Source: Cordylochernes scorpioides (Eukaryota; Arthropoda; Arachnida; Pseudoscorpiones; Chernetidae). Taken from it: a DNA stretch of 64,000 bases. How positions within the stretch are numbered: the stretch's first letter is position 1; each line of letters starts with the position of its first letter. The DNA lies in contig CP092865.1 of the NCBI GenBank assembly GCA_030710605.1, positions 142,504,682 through 142,568,681 of the forward strand. The letters are read 5' to 3'. The position numbers and the translations under genes were made by a program. This document shows positions 43,380-54,055 of this stretch, one piece after another. The notes under the pieces were generated by a model. It made no database searches. It was not told where the DNA came from and saw only the letters and a program-made list of their open reading frames with translations.

Positions 43380-45849
43380 ATCCTCCCTGCCAAAAAATTA
43401 ATTTTACAAAAAAAAAAAAGGAAAATTAATTTCCCACAAGTGACAAAGTGAGGAAACTTAATAAAATTTGAAAAAAAAATTTCCTATAAAAAAAAAATAA
43501 TTCCTCCAAAAAATAGTGTGTTCATCTTAACTCTAATATAAAGAGACAATCACTCAAAACCACCCTGGGTGCTAGGGTGAAATGATAAAAGTACACTGAA
43601 AAAAAAACTAAAATTCTAAAATCATAAATTCACAAATTTTAAAATATTATAGTATACATATATGCATACATGCCATGCAATTCATTTTTTTTTTCAAATA
43701 ATAATTATCCAATATATCCATTTTTCATAATGTAACAACCCCAAAAAAAAAAGGTCCTAAAATACACAAAGGTATCAGGGGGGCAAAGACAAATTTCAAA
43801 TCTAATGCGCTTGCTCTGTAAATATTTATTAGGACAATTCAAATGAATAACCTTGAAACATAAAACACTATTATCCCACACACAACTCTTTCTGGTAAAA
43901 CTAATTGAATCTTTGATTAAAAATTGAACTGAAACCTTTCACATGAAGCTAGACTGGTTGTATACCTATTCAGTACATTGCCCTCGCACAGATAACCGAA
44001 AACAGCCTTTTGTTAAAAAAAAATCCCACTTCACAGTAGGTAGTTTTTTTTAAATGTCCTCAAAACACAAAAAATTACCCTACTTTTTATAATAAACTTA
44101 AGAAAATAAAAATTTATTTCAAACCGGTATTCAAGGTTTAATACCAAATCTATGATCACAAACTGACACTCAGGTACTTGTTTGTTTACATGGGATTATG
44201 CCACTTGTCCTCTAGCTGCCCAAAGCTAGAGCTTCTCACACCTTCGGGACTTTCAGGCGGAGTACAAAAACCTTCACATGTTTAATACAACTGCTGCTCC
44301 CAGAGCAGTCAAAAGAAAAGGAATCATGGGACTCTCTCCCTTGACATCCAGTGTGTGCTCCCAGAGCACATGACAAATGACATTTCCCACAACCCTGCGA
44401 GGGCACTCCTACAAGAAGAGAAAGCTGGAGGGCCTATATCTCATCCAGAGTCAAAAATCCAGTTCAGAAAAAAAAAATAATAGATCAGTTTGAACCTAAC
44501 ATACATAAACAAAGATAAAATTGAAATCATATTTATACCTCCACATGAAGTGAAGAAACACTGCCTAAGCAGACATATCTGATTGTCAGTGAGTTTACAG
44601 ATCCCTGATGGTAGACCAAACTATTGAGGTCCTAACAAATTTTGTATAAAGTTACAAGATCCTATCCTACCAATATCTTAATTGATCCAGGTATAACATA
44701 CTGTTGGCCTGAAGTTTGATATCTCATTCACTATCCTTCATTCATACAATAAAAAACACACACACACAATTGCGGATGCAATCAAACTAAACTTGAAATC
44801 AAAAGCACAGCCTGAACATTAATCAAACATAACAACTATTCAAAATACTAAATTCAGGGAGATTGCTCTAAACCAAAGAAAATCTAGTTATGATGCACCT
44901 CCATAAACTCACAAAAGAAATTAAACTTGTACTAATTACCACCAATTTGGTCATTCGGTACCCAAAAAAAAAGTATGCAAGGTTTGTTAAAAAAATAGAA
45001 ATCCTATCCTCAAATATTCCTCTAATCCTATCTACCTAACCTAAAAAATTCATCATTTACTGTAAAAGCTATCTAGAGGGCCTGTATCCCGTCCATCCTG
45101 TGTTTACAATAAGCGACAAAGAGAAAACAAAAAAAAAGGAAATCCTCAAACTTAGACCATATTATAAAACCTATAATCCAAAAAAAAAACTACTAACACT
45201 GACTATTCAACTAATTCAACATTGCTTCATAAAGATTGCTCATAGTGATGGATACCAAGAGAGCCTAAATCTCGTCTTTTAGGTGCTTCACTGTCCGAGA
45301 CACAAAATCTTAACTCCTAGTTGAAAAATGGATATTCCATTAATCATTTTTAAAAAAATAGATCATAAATCTATACTAAAATAAAGGTTTGTAAAATTAC
45401 TTAAAAAAAAAAGGATGCACAAATGCTCTTACATTTTGATAAATTTACACAAAAAAGTTCAAAAAAAAAAAAAATCTAGAAATTACCCTAAAAAATGAAA
45501 TATAAAAACTTTTGCTAAAATTATCTTGTTCATACCATGTAAATATCTCCTTCATACTATGAAAAGCTTCATGTAGGTCAGCATGTACCTCAAGGGCAGA
45601 CCATAGACATGCTAACACTTCTATAAATAAAAATCATTATTAACCAAAAACAATGTCAAGAAATTTATTTTGTCATACACTCATATGCAATATTCCTGAA
45701 ATACCTTATTAAAATAATAATGATTATAGCTTTTGTTATTTCAAACACTTAAAAAGAAAACATGCCTTTTTATTTAATAAACTGCCCTAGAAAATTGTTT
45801 TAACCTTTAAAGATGAAAATACAACATTTAGGCCTAAAAAGAAATAAGC
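43380..45849 (-). repeat. LTR-B non-coding interior, left part
   Basis: This part is repeated at 51997-54055 and 61959-64000. It has no family-level coding signal on either strand. Conserved features are two hairpins of the form TGCTCCCAGAGCA (near 44295 and 44353) and three copies of a GAGRGCCT.TATCYCGTC-like motif (near 44430, 45074 and 45262). Short plus-strand ORFs such as MFTISDKEKTKK are low complexity and vary in length between copies. Confidence 0.7.
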
Positions 45850-45853
45850 TGAT

Positions 45854-46419
45854 TTGTTTCAACTAACAACTGGTTTAAAAATAAAGGTAGATAAAACTAG
45901 TTATGATGTTAGTAAAAGCTACAGACCAATTTCCTTGCTATCAAACATTTCAAAAATTTTTGAAAATGTAATTAAAAATGAACTTACTACCTTTTATGAC
46001 GAAAACAATTTGATGAGTCATAGACAACATGGCTTCTCCAGGCATAAATCAACAATTACTGCTATGAAAGAGCTGACTGAAACTATTCTGGAACACAAGC
46101 AAAGAGAACTGACGGCGTTGATCGCAGTGGACTTATCAGGGGCTTTTGATAATGCATGGTGGCCAGCTATAATAAAAAGAATGGATTTAGACAACGTTCC
46201 CAGCTCTCTGATTCAAATCATCCAATCCTATTTGAATAGTAAAAGGACAGTTTGTCTGTCATACGGTGGCAAAACGGTCTCCAAAAACCTTACTAAGGGA
46301 TGTCCTCAGGGTAGTCCACTGTCACCGTTATTATGGAACATCTTGCTAAACGATATTTTAATGAATTTTAAATCTACAAACACTGAAATTATTTGCTATG
46401 CGGACGACATCTCTATTAT
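45854..46419 (+). pseudogene. LINE reverse transcriptase, first part
   Basis: This is an RT palm of a LINE, about 190 codons before the Tc1 insertion. It shows the order YRPISLL (motif 1-2), VDLSGAFDN (motif A with catalytic Asp), GCPQGSPLSPLLW (motif B) and CYADDISII (motif C). No endonuclease domain remains upstream because of 5' truncation. The family resembles Jockey and R1 clades; I cannot separate them by eye. Confidence 0.87.
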
Positions 46420-46420
46420 A

Positions 46421-47839
46421 CACTGCGTGACATTGAAAATGGAACACCAAGAAATAGTGGCCAGAAAGTGATGAAACTCGGCAGACAGAGAGAGAAAGGG
46501 ACGAACAATAAGTGATCTTTATTTCAAAATGATAGTCATAATACAGAGCGAGAACGGCGTCGCTTAGTAGCAAGTAGGACCACCGCGGACGGCGATGCAC
46601 GCAGCAACACGTCTAGGTAGAGAGTCAATCAGAGTACGGATGGAGTCCTGAGGGATGGCTCTCCATTCCCTCTCAACCATTTGCCACAGTTCGTCTTCTG
46701 AACGCGGCTGTGGCAAGGCATGCAAACGGCGTCCAATGATGTCCCAGACGTGCTCGATTGGTGAGAGATCAGGAGAGTACGGTGGCCAGGGAAGCATCTG
46801 TACATCTTGCAGAGCTTGTTGGCTAATGCGAGCAGTGTGCGGTCGGGCGTTATCCTGCTGATAAAGGGCATTGGGTACCCCCTGAAGGTAGGGGAGTGTC
46901 ACCGGTCGCAGCACATCATCAACGTATCGTTGGGCCGTCATAGTGCCCTGAATACGAAGTAAAGGTGACCTGGAATCATACGCGATTGCGCCCCAAACCA
47001 TGATTCCACGTTGTCGCACGGTGGGGCGTTCCACAATTGGTGCCGGATTGGACCTTTCTCTACGTCGACTCCACACGCGTACACGGCGACTATCACTGGA
47101 CAAGCAGAAACGCGACTCATCTGAGAACACGACCCTGTGCCATTCCGTCATCCACGTCGATCTAGCCCGGCACCATTCCAAACGTTGGCGCCTATTCGGT
47201 GGGGTCAATGGCAGTCATCTTAGCGGACGGCATGAGCTGCAAGCCATTAGCAACCAATCGACGGGAAATGGTTCTGGTCGAGATGGAATGATCTAGGGTG
47301 TCTTGCACATGTTGCAGGATGGCGGTACAAGTGGCTTGTGGGGCCGCCACTGCTTGTCGAAAGATACGCCGATCCACACGTGCTGACGTCACTCTGGTTG
47401 CACCGGCATTCCTATAAATTGCCACATTTCCTTGTTCCAACCATCTTCTCCACAGTCGGTGCACCGTGGACGCACCAAGGTGTGTATCAGCTGCGATTTG
47501 ACGTATGGACCAACCTGCCCTTTTCAGTCCGATCACCATGCCCCTCGTAAAAGCGTCTGTCTGCTTGAACTGCCTCCGTTTACGATGACCTGGCATTCTC
47601 TGTTATTACACGTGTCTTTTGATACAAGAACAAAATTTCTACAATGATTTTCTTTGAAGAAATAACGACACGAATACTGTCCTTTCTGCAAGTTCCTTCC
47701 CTTATATCTTACTCCATGTGCGCACGAAAGCTGCGCATTTTACATCATTTGCATAACTCGGTTAGGCGCGTCTACCCTGAAATTTGCATAATTTTCTGGC
47801 CACTATTTCTTGGTGTTCCATTTTCAATGTCACGCAGTG
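46421..47839 (-). mobile_element. Tc1-like transposon with 47-bp perfect TIRs
   Basis: This 1,419-bp element has perfect 47-bp terminal inverted repeats (46421-46467 and 47793-47839, starting CACTGCGTGACATTG) and flanking TA. It encodes one transposase on the minus strand with a single frameshift. It lies within the LINE RT, right after the YADD motif. Perfect TIRs suggest recent insertion. Confidence 0.95.
46564..47596 (-). pseudogene. Tc1-like transposase, one frameshift
   Basis: This DDE transposase acts by cut and paste at TA. The N-terminal ORF (47596-47192) has a paired-type helix-turn-helix region (GWSIRQIAADTHLGASTVHRL). The second ORF (47208-46564) has the catalytic motifs FSDESRF, YQQDNARPH and SPDLSPIEHVW. 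The spacing between the second Asp and the Glu is 32 residues, two fewer than the usual 34 of Tc1. The two ORFs overlap by 17 bp, so a one-base indel near 47195-47208 accounts for the break. Total length would be about 345 residues, normal for Tc1. Confidence 0.93.
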
Positions 47840-47841
47840 TA

Positions 47842-48960
47842 TGTTGGCATTATAATTTAGAGGGTCTAAAAACTGAGTTAGTGAACACTCTAAACTATGT
47901 CACTCAATGGTGTCGCTCAAACAAGTTAAAAATGAATCCTGAAAAAACAAACTTGATTCACTTAACAATTTCCATAGGTTCCAGTTGGAATTTCAAAAAA
48001 CCGTCATAAAGCCTTCAAATGAAATCAAAATTTTGGGAATGAAATTATCTAATCATAGGTTCAAACCAAAAATAAATTTCACCCCGCACATCAATGAGAT
48101 TTTGCATAAAGCGCATCGCATTAAAAATATGCTTTTTTCCCTCAGCGGCAAAATATGGGGTATAAACTCTAATAAAAGGTTAATTTTGTATAAGACGCTA
48201 ATTAGACCTATTCTAACATATGGAGCTGAAATTTGGTTTTACCAAATAAATAACCGCTGTAAACAGAAATTAAATTCGATGCAATACCAAATTGTTCTTT
48301 GGGCTTCTAGATCGTTTAAAACATCTTCCTCAAATTGTGTCCACTGTCTGGCAGAGATCCCATTCCTGACTGATTTTTTCGAATCAAGATTGATTAAATA
48401 TGAATTGGACCAACTAAGCGAGGAAGACCAACGAACGTTCAGTCCACATTCTTCTTCAATAATAAATGGATTTTTAAGAACAAGAATGGAAGATATGTTT
48501 TCTAATACAAGTGATCACTTTCGTCTCTTTTTCCCTTTGGGCATTCCAACGAACGTTCAGTCCACATTCTTCTTCAATAATAAATGGATTTTTAAGAACA
48601 AGAATGGAAGATATGTTTTCTAATACAAGTGATCACTTTCGTCTCTTTTTCCCTTTGGGCATTCCAAAATATTTCCGCCCTGACTTTTACAATGTGCAAT
48701 TCGTTACTGGTCATGGAAATTTCGGAGATTTTCTGTTTCGAATAGGAGCTATAGACGATCCGGGATGTTTATGTGGAAAGAGAAAGCAGGATTCCAGTCA
48801 TCTGCTTCTTGAGTGCCCAATCTTCCAGAACTACAGAAACCGGGAAAACATCGAATACAAGGATCTTTTTATGTTTGTAAATAGTAAGGACTCGTATTTT
48901 AAATTTAGAAAATTCTGTAAATATATCTATGATTTTCTCTCTTGGTTAAAAAAACCTTAA
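47842..48960 (+). pseudogene. LINE reverse transcriptase, C-terminal part
   Basis: This is the thumb and C-terminal region after the Tc1 insertion. It has WCRSNKLKMNPEKTNLI, then in another frame KTLIRPILTYGAEIW and NSMQYQIVLWASR, which are conserved in Jockey/R1-like LINEs. A C-terminal CCHC-like segment is near 48760-48820. The 118-bp tandem duplication (48428-48545 and 48546-48663) duplicates part of the coding sequence out of frame. Confidence 0.85.
48428..48663 (+). repeat. 118-bp tandem duplication in LINE
   Basis: Two essentially identical units begin CCAACGAACGTTCAGTCC. The length is not a multiple of three, so it breaks the frame. Confidence 0.93.
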
Positions 48961-49178
48961 TTATTACCTATTTGTATATATATTTTTTGGTTTGTTTATT
49001 TTGTTGGTTGTGATGTAAAATCAAGAATGATTTTAATGTCCTCTTTCTTATCTTTTCAAATCTTGTAATTATTTTAAAAACAATTTTATTGTAATATAGT
49101 ATCTGAATTTAGTGTTGTTATTGACGCAAACATCCCTTGTAGGGATATCGCGTCTGATTTGATAAATAAATAAATAAA

Positions 49179-50302
49179 GGTAAATTTATTTACATGTATT
49201 TCACTAATTAAAATATTAAATCTCTCAGGGTATATATATAACCATAAAATAGAGAAAACCTCCCTGCCAATTTCTTACATAATGGTTAGTCATTTGAAAT
49301 TGACATCTGACATTTGTTATATGTTTATTATGACACTTTGTGCCATAGTTTCCATATTACAGTAAATTAAAAATTATTAATGTGATATTTTCTTCTAAGT
49401 AAATATATTTTGAAACATCTATACTTCTCATTTATGTTACAAACAGAAAAAATGTAAGCAAAATATTGTTTTGTTTTTTTAAATAAATCTATGAAACAGG
49501 TTTATTATTAGTGTATCTCAAATAATATTTGAAAATATAAACGTGTATTTTCTGTATAAAAGAAAGAAATGGTAATTAAATTAATTAACTATTGTGTTGA
49601 ACAACTTGGCTGGGGGTCACGTGGTCATTTTCAGCCAATCGTGAGCAAGAATGGGGAGAATTGTGACGTGTTGTCCTAGCGCCAAAATTTATATTTTAAC
49701 CCTGGATATCTGGTGACTCCAGATTTTTTTTTCTGCACTAAGTCCTAAATTTAAACCAAGCTGTCAATCATAGCTTGAATTTCATCTAGGCCTAGCGTGG
49801 TTCTTTGTTCTAATTGTATATTATATCCTTGATATTATAAAACACAGCATTAAATATACCAATCGATGAAGCTATAATATTGTAAATCAAATATGAGCGT
49901 TGTTATTTACCTAAATCTCATATATCATATTACCGTAAATCAAAGTATAAAGTATTAAATATAAATTTTTATTAAAACACAAAAAAAAATTAAACTTAAC
50001 CTACAAAACCAATATTTTAGAAGCACATTAAATTTGTTAAACTTCTACAGGTCGATATTGGATGATTATTATAACTTTAAATAATTCAAAACACAAACTT
50101 GCTAGTAAAAATGCAAGTTTTTTTAAAATATAAATATATAAATAAAAATAATTTTCTGTGTACATTGAAAAATATTTTATTAGTTTCATTTCCCTAGATA
50201 TTGATTCTTAATCTCAGAGGTTGCGTTTTACTTTGCCCTAATGGCGTTTCACTATGTATATATTTTTAAATATAATAGGAGAAAATTATATACATAATTT
50301 GA
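49179..50302 (-). repeat. LTR-B non-coding interior, right part
   Basis: This AT-rich interior lies between the LINE tail and the primer site. No ORF is recognised. A GC-richer patch at about 49605-49690 contains CACGTG, CCAAT and TGACGTG, which could be promoter-like, but this is speculative. Confidence 0.5.
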
Positions 50303-50320
50303 GCCCCGCGGCGGGCGCCA
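50303..50320 (-). other. LTR-B primer binding site, tRNA-Lys type
   Basis: The minus strand reads TGGCGCCCGCCGCGGGGC one base after the LTR. From memory it differs at three positions from the common tRNA-Lys primer site. Confidence 0.7.
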
Positions 50321-50321
50321 T

Positions 50322-50998
50322 TGTTAAAATCGGGATGATTTTATATATTTTTCCTTTGTTGTATCTGTAAAAAATAATAAAACTAATTTAAATATAGAAA
50401 TTATTAAAATAAAATTCACAAAAAAATGAAGATTAGAAAATATTGAATAAAAATATATAATTAATATTGTAGGATCTGGGCATATTGTGGTCAGCTTGGG
50501 AAAGGTTCAGGGCTCGTGGTGGAGCTGGTGTTCTGGCTGAAGATGGTGACTTCAACACCCACCATGGGCTTGTGGCTTTCCCATAAGCATGCTGGAGCCT
50601 GGCTTGGTACTGGTAGAGTCAAGTCAAGGACCAAAGGTCAGTGGCTTGACTACAGGGAAGGGGTGTCTGAGTCCATCTTGGACTCTGGCTTGGGTGCAAG
50701 TTGGCCACAATGGGACATGTGGCTCAACCACCAGGAAGGGGTGTCTGAGTCTATCTCAGACCAGCTTGGTATGGCTGGTCATCCACCACAGGTCAGGTGG
50801 CTTGACCACAGGGAAGGGGTGTCTATGTCTGTCTTGGACTCTGACTTGTTTTTGTCAAGGCCGAAGGTGCCCTCAGGCTCCAACTCTACACCTCAAAATC
50901 AATAAGGTTTGCTGCTTAGATGGACAAAGTGGAACATGGTTAGGTTAGGTGGGGTTCTAGGTGATTTTGGCATACTATGGTCAGGAGGTGTCCTAACA
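50322..50998 (-). repeat. LTR-B 5' LTR (internally deleted)
   Basis: This 677-bp LTR begins TGTTAAAATCGGGATG and ends CCTAACA. Compared with 60671-61958 it lacks the central part with the hairpin. It has about three units of an imperfect 85-bp repeat (50650-50850). Confidence 0.85.
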
Positions 50999-51342
50999 AA
51001 TCAAGAAATTTCTACCAAAAATTCCTTAAGGAGGGACTACCACCGCCATCTTCTTGGGTCAAGGTCATGTCTAGATAGATCTTACACTTAGGCATCGCGA
51101 AACAGATCCAACCTGCCCTCACTTTACAGAAGGATCACAGACAGTTGATCACCTTTTCTTCAGCTCTCCAGCTTTCTTGAGACGTAGAATGCAAACAGCT
51201 TTACTACTTGGATTTATCCTCCTCAACCCTAAATTTATGTCCAGACCCCCTTACTCGACCTCAGCATGGAAATACCTGGTCAACTGGTTCAGTTAAGCCC
51301 TTCACTCAGGACGTGATTAGAAGAACTTACCACTAGTTCATA
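50999..51342. repeat. Dispersed repeat block D, copy 2
   Basis: This copy is homologous to 5341-5645. The exon-like frame seen in copy 1 carries several stops here. A GCCCTCACTTTACAGAAGGATCAC segment (about 51116) is an insertion relative to copy 1. Confidence 0.8.
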
Positions 51343-54055
51343 TGTTAAAATCGGGATGTTTTTATCTTTTTACTTGTTGTTATTGTATTTAAATAACTAT
51401 TTCCAGATCTCTACATGTCCAAATATTTGGGCGCCGGTGGCTGCAGAAAGCAGACCACAAATTTATTCATCTATGGCACATGTAGAGACCTAAAGCTGTG
51501 CCGGCTAGCAATTAATGTTGATGGGGAAATTAACCAATCCTTTCTGGTTAAACATATTTTATTTTAGAACAATAAAATAATTTTTCAATGTACAACAAAT
51601 ATTTGAAAAAAATTTATGCCCCAGTGTTGCTGGACTCACCCCCCGCCCCCAAGGCTATCATCACCCTTCTTTCTATAAAAATAAAAAATAAAAAGGCAAC
51701 TTAAAAAAAATGATAAAAATACGAAAATATTGAATTAACCAGGAAGGGGTGTCTGAGTCCATCTCAGACTAGCCTGGTAGGGCCAGGTCATCCACCCCAG
51801 GTCAGGTGGCTTGACCACAGGAAGGGGATCTCAGTCTCTGGCTCGGTGCTGCCAAGGCAAAGGTGGCTTCAGGCTCCATCTCGACACCTCGCAATCACCA
51901 GAGGTTTGTGGCTTAGATGGACATAGGTGGGATATGGTTAGGTTAGGTGGGGTTCTGGGTTACTTTGGAATATTATGATCACGAGGTGTCCCAACAATCC
52001 TCCCTGCCAAAAAATTAATTTTACAAAATAAAAAGGAAAATTAATTTCCAACACCGAGTGACCAGGTTAAACAGCTTAATAAAATAAAAAAAAAATACAT
52101 ATCAAAAAAATAATTCCTCCAAAAAATAGTATATATATACTCAAATATTAATTAATCACTCAAATCCACCCTGGGTGCTAGGGTGTAGTGATGAATGTAC
52201 ATTGAAAAAAAAAAATTCTAAAATCATAAATCCTCAAATTTTAAAATAATATATCATACATATTATCCATAATTATCAAATTTCCATAATGTAACAGTCA
52301 AAAAAGGTCCTAAAATACACAAAGGTATCGGGGGGGGGGGGCAAAGACAAGTTTCAAATTTAATGCGCTTCTTTCTACTAATATTTAATAGGGTAATTCA
52401 AATCAGTAATTTAAAACACTTTGATCCCACAAACAACTCATTCTGGTAAAACTAATTGAATCTTTGATTAAAAATTGAACTGAAACCTTTTACATGAAGT
52501 TAGACTAGTTGTCTACCTAAATTATTCGGTACATTGACCTCGCATGGCCACACATAACTGAAAACATCCTTTGTAAAAAAAAAATCCTGCTTCACAAAAA
52601 TATTAAACCAAAATTTAACCTTAAAGTATATATACCTCCTTTTTTTTAATGACCTTAAAACACACAAAATTACCCTACTTTTATAATAAAGTTTAAAAAA
52701 AAAATTCTTTCGAACCGGTATTCAAGATTCAATATCAAATCTATAATCACAAACTGACACTAAGGTACTTGTTAGTTTACATGGGATTATGCCACTTGTC
52801 CTCTAGCTGCCCAAAGCAGAGGACAAAGACCTTCACATGGTCAACACAACTGCTGCTCCCAGAGCAGTCAGAAGAAAAAAATCATGGGACTCTCTCCCTT
52901 GACATCCAGTGTGTGCTCCCAGAGCACATGACAAATGACATTTCCCACAACCTTGCGAGTGCTTTCTTCACAGAAAGAGAAACTTAGCTGGAGAGCCTAT
53001 ATCTCAAAAAAAATGAAATCAAATTTATACCTCCACATGAAGTGAAGAAACACTGCCTAAGCAGACATAATTGATTGTCAGTAAGTTTACAGATCCCTGA
53101 TGGTAGATCAAACTATTAAGGTCCTAACACATTTTATATAAAGTTACAAAATCCTATCCTACCAATATCTTAATTTATCCAGGTCTAACATAGTTGGCTT
53201 GAAGTTTGATATCTCATTCACTATCCTTCATTCATACAAAAAAAAAAAAAAAACATTTACGGGTGCATTCAAACTAAACTTGAAATCAAAAGCACTGCCT
53301 GAACATTAAACAAACATAACAATTAAAAATACTAAATTCAGGGAGATAAGCACAAGTGCTCTATACCAAAGAAAATCTAGTTATGATCCACCTCCATAAA
53401 CTCACAAAAGAAAATAAACTTGTAATAAATACCACCAATCTGGTCATTCGGTACCCAAAATAGTAATCTAACAAAAAAATAAAATAAAAAGTGTGCAAGG
53501 TTCATAAAAAAAAATAGAAATCCTATCTTCAAATATTCATCAAATTCTATCTATTTAACCTAAAAATATATTATCATTTACTGTAAAAGCTATCTAGAGG
53601 GCCTGTATCCCGTCCATCCTGTGTTTACAATAAGCGACAAAGAGAAAACAAAAAAAAGGAAATCCTCAAATTTAGACCATATTATAAATCCTAGAAACCT
53701 AAAAAAAACAACACTACACTGACTATTCAACTACTTCAACATTGCTTCATAAAGATTACTCACAGTGATGGATACCAAGAGAGCCTAAATCTCGTCTTTT
53801 TAGGTGCTTCACTGTCCGAGACACAAAATCTTAACTCCTAGTTGAAGAAATGGATATCTCTTTAATCCTAAGAATAGGTCTTAAATCTATACTAAAATAA
53901 AAGTTTATAAAATTACTAAAAACAAAGGCTGAATTAAAAAAAAAGGATGCACAAATGCTCTTACATTTTGATAAATTTACACACAAAAAAAAATTCAAAA
54001 ATCTAGAAATTACCCTAAAAAAAATGAAATATAAACTTTTGCTCTAAACTTAACA
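51343..54055 (-). mobile_element. LTR-B copy 2, truncated
   Basis: A 3' LTR (51343-51996, shortened) and about 2 kb of interior match 43380-45500. It breaks off at about 54055 at the joint with a Pao integrase remnant. It contains the polyadenylation-type hairpin at 51408-51488. Confidence 0.82.

Larger units (their letters stand above)
45850..49178 (+). mobile_element. 5'-truncated LINE (Jockey/R1-like), split by a Tc1 element
   Basis: This plus-strand non-LTR retrotransposon has lost its 5' part and starts within RT. Motifs include SYRPISLLSNISKIFE, GFSRHKSTI, GCPQGSPLSPLLW and CYADDISII (YADD). The Tc1 element interrupts it immediately after YADD. It continues at 47842 to 48960, ending with a cysteine segment CLCGKRKQDSSHLLLEC. 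An A-rich tail of AAAT repeats ends at 49178. It contains a 118-bp tandem duplication (48428-48663), which shifts the frame. Confidence 0.87.
34167..50998 (-). mobile_element. Non-coding LTR element LTR-B with nested insertions
   Basis: This is a minus-strand LTR element. Its 5' LTR is 50322-50998 and its 3' LTR is 34167-34446 plus 42543-43379, split by P2. The primer site TGGCGCCCGCCGCGGGGC (complement of 50303-50320) is close to a tRNA-Lys primer site. A purine tract (complement of about 43380-43397) borders the 3' LTR. The flanks share AATC (34163-34166 and 50999-51002), and the uninterrupted A-D junction at about 5330-5345 shows the site before insertion. Outside the LINE, the interior (43380-45850 and 49179-50321) has no recognisable gag or pol, so it is non-autonomous. 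Confidence 0.82.

Noticed and set aside
45100..45282. Plus-strand ORF MFTISDKEKTKK... repeated at 63687
   Set aside because: It spans A-homopolymers of varying length, lies antisense to LTR-B and shows no domain; conservation is explained by the repeat itself.
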